Part shown: positions 60,621 to 64,000 of the stretch, in pieces
Position numbering within the stretch: position 1 is the stretch's first letter
How the letters are laid out: each line of letters starts with the position of its first letter
Assembly: GCA_016801845.1 (NCBI GenBank)
Contig: CM028919.1
Location: 11,358,501-11,422,500, forward strand
Source of the DNA: Polydactylus sextarius
Taxonomy: Eukaryota; Chordata; Actinopteri; Polynemidae
Direction: 5' to 3'
DNA length: 64,000 nt
Notes under the pieces: generated by a model
The model's database searches: none
Told to the model about the DNA's origin: nothing
What the model saw: only the letters and a program-made list of their open reading frames with translations
Program-made: the position numbers and the translations under genes

Positions 60621-61570
60621 GGACTGGGGAGAGAAACAAAAGCCACAGTCATTGTGAAATTGCACTTTAAGCTGGTTTAAAGAAGAAGTAAGAATTTTGA
60701 GTAATTTTCTTGTCACTTTCCTTTGCACATCAGTGAATAGTTTTGAGCAAATCTGCGTCTTCATTTACACGTTTAATTCAATACACGTGATGTACACATA
60801 AGCACACAAATCTAAGCAGAATCACTAAATTCCCCGTGCATCTGACTCGCTCAGATCTGGTGTTTATGTTTTACTTTTTGTCCTGTTATCTGATCCGAGC
60901 TCCACAGCAAGCCCGCACATCCTCTGATTCATTTGTGTCGCAGATGGAATCATTTTGTTGTACATGTTGGTTGACCTTTTATCCAAAATTAACAGAACAT
61001 TTCTCTCTGCAGACAAATGTACCAGAACATATAATGGAGTGATCAGTATCATTGAGGCAATTTTGGACCGAACTCAAGGTTGTCTGCTCATGGATCTATT
61101 GGTTTCCATTTGTGTTGCAAGCAGCCTTCCATATGCCTGCGATCCAACCGAAGTTCGTCCTGTTGTTACTGGCAAGATTACTTGGAATTAAATATGAAAC
61201 ACAGCAGGAAAATAGATATCTTTTGTTGATTTTATTCATGCACTGCTTCTAGATACACTTATCTGTTAGACAATGCTTCATTTCAGATGTTACAGATGAA
61301 AAATGCATGTTACAGCACATGTGGGAAAATAGTGTGTGCTTTCAGTTACTTGGAAAATTGTATATTAAAACATTTAAGTTGAATCTATACAGCGTTCACA
61401 TGCGGACTATGAAAACCCAAAGTGGTATGAGTCTTTATTACTGTGCAGCTACGTTGGCGCAAAAAACAAACAAACAAAAAAAAAAATCCGGTGCTTGGGC
61501 CTCAGGTTTCCACAAGGGGGCACATATACAATGACTGCATGAACAGGAAGCCTATAGATTAGGCTTACAG
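60621..61570. other. unclassified DNA, possibly element-derived
   Basis: No gene is supported. Several frames of 60-78 codons overlap between 60836 and 61534 without recognisable content. Its position just upstream of the reverse-transcriptase fossil makes a mobile-element origin possible for part of it. Confidence 0.35.
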
Positions 61571-61684
61571 GTTGTCAAAGAAGGAAGATTTATCAGACCA
61601 CTAGGCCTCGGAGAGCAAACCAGATCTAACATGAACACTGAACGCAGTGTACCACAAGGTTGTCTTATCAGTAAATTTCCATGA
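61571..61684 (+). pseudogene. LINE reverse-transcriptase fragment, degraded
   Basis: One frame (codons from 61571) contains RFIRPLGLGEQTRS, then NMNTERSVPQGCLIS (motif VPQGCLIS at 61649-61672), and stops at a TGA (61682). The pattern 'R..VR.G...S......GVPQGCVLSPLLF' is the reverse-transcriptase domain-4 region of non-LTR retrotransposons of the CR1/L2/Rex1-like kind. The match ends before the expected PLLF. No catalytic Asp-Asp block is visible, so this is a short inactive relic. A chance resemblance cannot be excluded, as only about 35 codons align. Confidence 0.5.
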
Positions 61685-61689
61685 ACGTA

Positions 61690-62039
61690 CTGTCAGATGG
61701 AATGAGGATCTTGGCGTCTGCGTCTTTCTCACACACAAAATGTGTAATGAATAACTCTAGGTTTCAATCCTGAAGTGAAAGCAGATCATCTCCCAATTTG
61801 CCTCGCTATATATTTTACACTTTTTTTTTGCTGCTGTACTGGAAGATGCCAGAGATTAACCTTCTTCCTGCCTATTCTCACTGAAGAGTGTCACTTTTCC
61901 CCTTCAAGTCTTTTCTTTTTCCTCAAATGACCTTAAAGAGTATCACACTAAATCATTAAGTACAACCTACATAACAAGTAAATTAATATAGGGTAATAAT
62001 TGTCATGGCTTTTTAAAGGGCAGAAAATAAAAGATGGAT
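61690..62039. other. unique AT-rich DNA
   Basis: No gene or clear repeat. A T9 run occurs near 61820. Confidence 0.5.
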
Positions 62040-62460
62040 CAACATCTGAGGAGTGCAGTGGGACTGAATATCTTTCCTATGCACAGTGACTTAAATGTGG
62101 TGGCAGATGAGGTCATACGCTAACTGCCTCTAATGTTCCTCAATGGTGCCTTTGTTCAGCGACCCTCCACTCAAGTTTTAAGCGCACTTCCTTTGCCAAG
62201 TGTTAAGATTGTGAGATGGGACATTTCGACATTTCTTAAAATCCTAATGGGTTCGTCGCTAGGGGGAAAGAGGATGAAACTTAATTGGAATAGACTTTTC
62301 CACCTCTAAATTTTAATGAACTGCTGGGCTGAATGTCTCTTATTAGGTGAAATTGTCCATTAGCATTTTAAATGACCAGCTATCTTCATTATAATCAGAG
62401 TGAGATGCATTTCTGTGCTGAGGATCTATTGATTGCTCGGCAATGTCAAAGTCTGCATGA
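62040..62460. promoter_or_regulatory. candidate conserved enhancer-like block
   Basis: Non-repetitive sequence includes acgctaactgcctctaatgt, tcctaatgggttcgtcgcta, gatgaaacttaattggaata, taaattttaatgaactgctg and aattgtccattagcatttt. TAAT/ATTA cores recur across the whole segment. No coding potential is apparent. Confidence 0.4.
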
Positions 62461-62819
62461 AGACATAGAGGCAGGCTGCGTGTGACAGGCTTCGTCCGCA
62501 AGCAGAAAGAGGATCAGCGCGGCAGTTGGAGTGACCAGGCAGAAGGGGAAACGGGGAATAATCCGTTTTGTACACTTTCAAATAATTACAGTAATATGAA
62601 GATAATTACAGTAGAGGTAATGCAGCTTTATCATGAGACAAACATGTCCTATACAGTAATTCAATTTATGCTTCCTGTGAAAATAATCACTCATTGCTAT
62701 TACACAGAGTGGAGATGACACAGTTGTAATTGTGTTTTGTTCTTCTGTATGTGATGCGTAGATTTCAAATGTGCGCTTAACGTGTTTGACTACACCAAAC
62801 CAATGCGATGTGTTTAAGG
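62461..62819. other. unique non-coding DNA
   Basis: No gene is supported. A + strand frame of 78 codons (62482-62718) has no recognisable features. Confidence 0.5.
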
Positions 62820-63200
62820 ATTCAGCAGAAATTACTTGTATGCATATTAATTAAATTCTCATAGTCTGGAGTGCTATTATTAAGCATTTTCACTTGTGAT
62901 GAGAGTGGAATACATGCATCAAAAGCTCTTTGCTAATTAATTTATTATGATGTATGGCAGTCACCGCATCACACCATACATGTAAGCGCAGTTAATATTT
63001 GACAAGGACCCTTTTTAATTGCTTGCCTTTGAAAAGGAATAAAAAATGTTTAAAATTCAGCAGCTCACTGACATCCGCTGTTGCCGCTCTATAATAACTA
63101 TAATGAAAAAAGTGCTACTTATTTCATCCAGATTTCAAAGCTCTAATGATAAAAGAATTATTATAATGTTATTGAATAAATATTAAACACTAATTTAATG
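62820..63200. promoter_or_regulatory. candidate conserved enhancer-like block
   Basis: AT-rich but non-repetitive. It includes tgcatattaattaaattctc, tttgctaattaatttattat, gcgcagttaatatttgacaa, and a mixed core acatccgctgttgccgctct. The density of TAATTA cores is the highest in the window. Confidence 0.4.
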
Positions 63201-63250
63201 AAAGACTGGGTTTAATAATCACTGATGATTCATTATTGGGGTAGTTTGAG

Positions 63251-63264
63251 TTTTTTTTTTTTTT
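63251..63264. repeat. poly-T tract
   Basis: A run of about 14 T. Confidence 0.85.
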
Positions 63265-63269
63265 CCTTT

Positions 63270-64000
63270 TCTCAAAATTACTTCAAGTTTCTCTGATAGC
63301 TTTGACAGTTTTTCAATCTTTGACTCAAAGCACCCAGAGCAAATATTTAAAAGCCTTTTCAGTCTAAAGCAAACTTGAGACCAAAGTTGGCAAACATTTG
63401 CGGTGTATATCACACAGGCCTCATATACAGCCACAATCACATGTGCCCCCTAACTCATTATCAACCACTGAGCCCAAAGTATGATTACAATAATCTCATT
63501 TTAATTTGAGTTATATTGCAAAAGGGGAGGGGGCCCTGAATAATCAGATTGTCCTACTTTGAGTGGGGAGTGTTGGCCAGTGTTTGAGAATACTTCCAGA
63601 TGGTATTGAGCTGGCAGACTGGCACTGAGGAAGAGCTGGGGACCTCCTCCCTCAGACAGCATGCCATGGCCTCACCCTTCCACCCTCTGCTCACTCTTTT
63701 CCTCCTCTCCATCATATTTTCCTTTTTCCTTTCCAATCTTGCTATTCTTGCCCCCTTACTGCCCTTCTGATTTCTTCCTATCTCTCACTCCCCATCTCAT
63801 TTTCACCTCTCTCGCCCTTCCCCTCCTGTCCCTCCCTACCTCCCCGTATCGTTTTTGCTTATCCAAAAAGGTCTTGCAGTATGTTGCCCCTCCATAAGGC
63901 CACAACCAGAGCACCGCTGCCCCCTTCCTTCCTACTACCCCCAACCTTACCCTCATCGCTCTCCTACGGGGGGCGACAGAGCCCTGCCCTCCGATTACAC
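63270..64000. other. unique then pyrimidine-rich DNA
   Basis: No gene is supported. From about 63660 the + strand is strongly C/T-rich, which keeps frames open on both strands (60-78 codons) without meaning. The window ends within this stretch. Confidence 0.5.

Noticed and set aside
1..64000. tRNA, rRNA, snRNA and well-known microRNA sequences
   Set aside because: I looked for box A/B pairs, 5S and U6 words, and seed regions of common vertebrate microRNAs (let-7, miR-9, miR-124, miR-10, miR-30, miR-204 and others) and found none convincing.
1..64000. CRISPR arrays, operons, phage or plasmid features
   Set aside because: No regularly spaced direct repeats, ribosome-binding sites or compact gene arrangement; the composition and repeats indicate a vertebrate nuclear genome.

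Overview
This window reads as nuclear genomic DNA from a ray-finned (teleost) fish. The evidence is indirect but consistent. Long (CA)n, (GT)n, (GA)n and homopolymer tracts occur throughout, and no closely packed ORFs, operons or ribosome-binding sites are visible. Several blocks match, from memory, dispersed repeats common in teleost genomes: one with 'TTTGTCCCCATAAGG', one with 'TTTATTTATATAGCAC...AAAGTGCTTTAC', one with 'ATTCAAGATTCTTTATT', and one with 'TTTAGCAGCT..AGCCAGATATTT'. No protein-coding gene could be recognised on either strand. The longest open frames (up to about 200 codons) have the composition of translated simple repeats or unique non-coding DNA. The window is best described as a gene desert or the interior of one or more very large introns.

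Layout. 1-11 kb: mostly featureless AT-rich DNA with a few simple repeats, a perfect 16-bp inverted repeat (3381-3417) and two microexon-like segments (1403-1444, 10885-10923). 11-25 kb: candidate conserved non-coding (enhancer-like) blocks near 11.2, 12.2, 15.0, 16.2, 19.1 and 23.6 kb, interspersed with repeats, including a tRNA-SINE-like fragment at 13.8 kb. 25-32 kb: microsatellites and a cluster of old mobile-element debris, including a recognisable, stop-ridden hAT-type transposase fragment (about 29.2-29.4 kb, + strand). 32-45 kb: more enhancer-like blocks, a possible signal-peptide exon on the minus strand (33692-33766), and two promoter-like segments (35.6-35.9 kb and 44.5-44.96 kb). 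45-64 kb: large microsatellites and the densest run of enhancer-like blocks (47.2-48.9, 53.2-55.7, 56.8, 59.9-60.3, 62.0-63.2 kb). A short LINE reverse-transcriptase fossil lies at 61.57-61.68 kb.

By eye I count at least 14 perfect copies of the POU/octamer motif ATGCAAAT (both orientations). A rough base-composition estimate predicts about 4. Many sit inside the enhancer-like blocks, along with TAATTA/ATTA homeodomain cores. The most economical reading is a regulatory desert serving a developmental gene outside the window, or in whose introns it lies. The target gene cannot be named from this sequence. All conserved-element calls are inferences from texture (dense unique sequence, motif content, lack of repeats) and need cross-species alignment. 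I did not find a convincing new biological system. The most testable novelties are the possible small exons and the 44.5-45.0 kb promoter-like segment.
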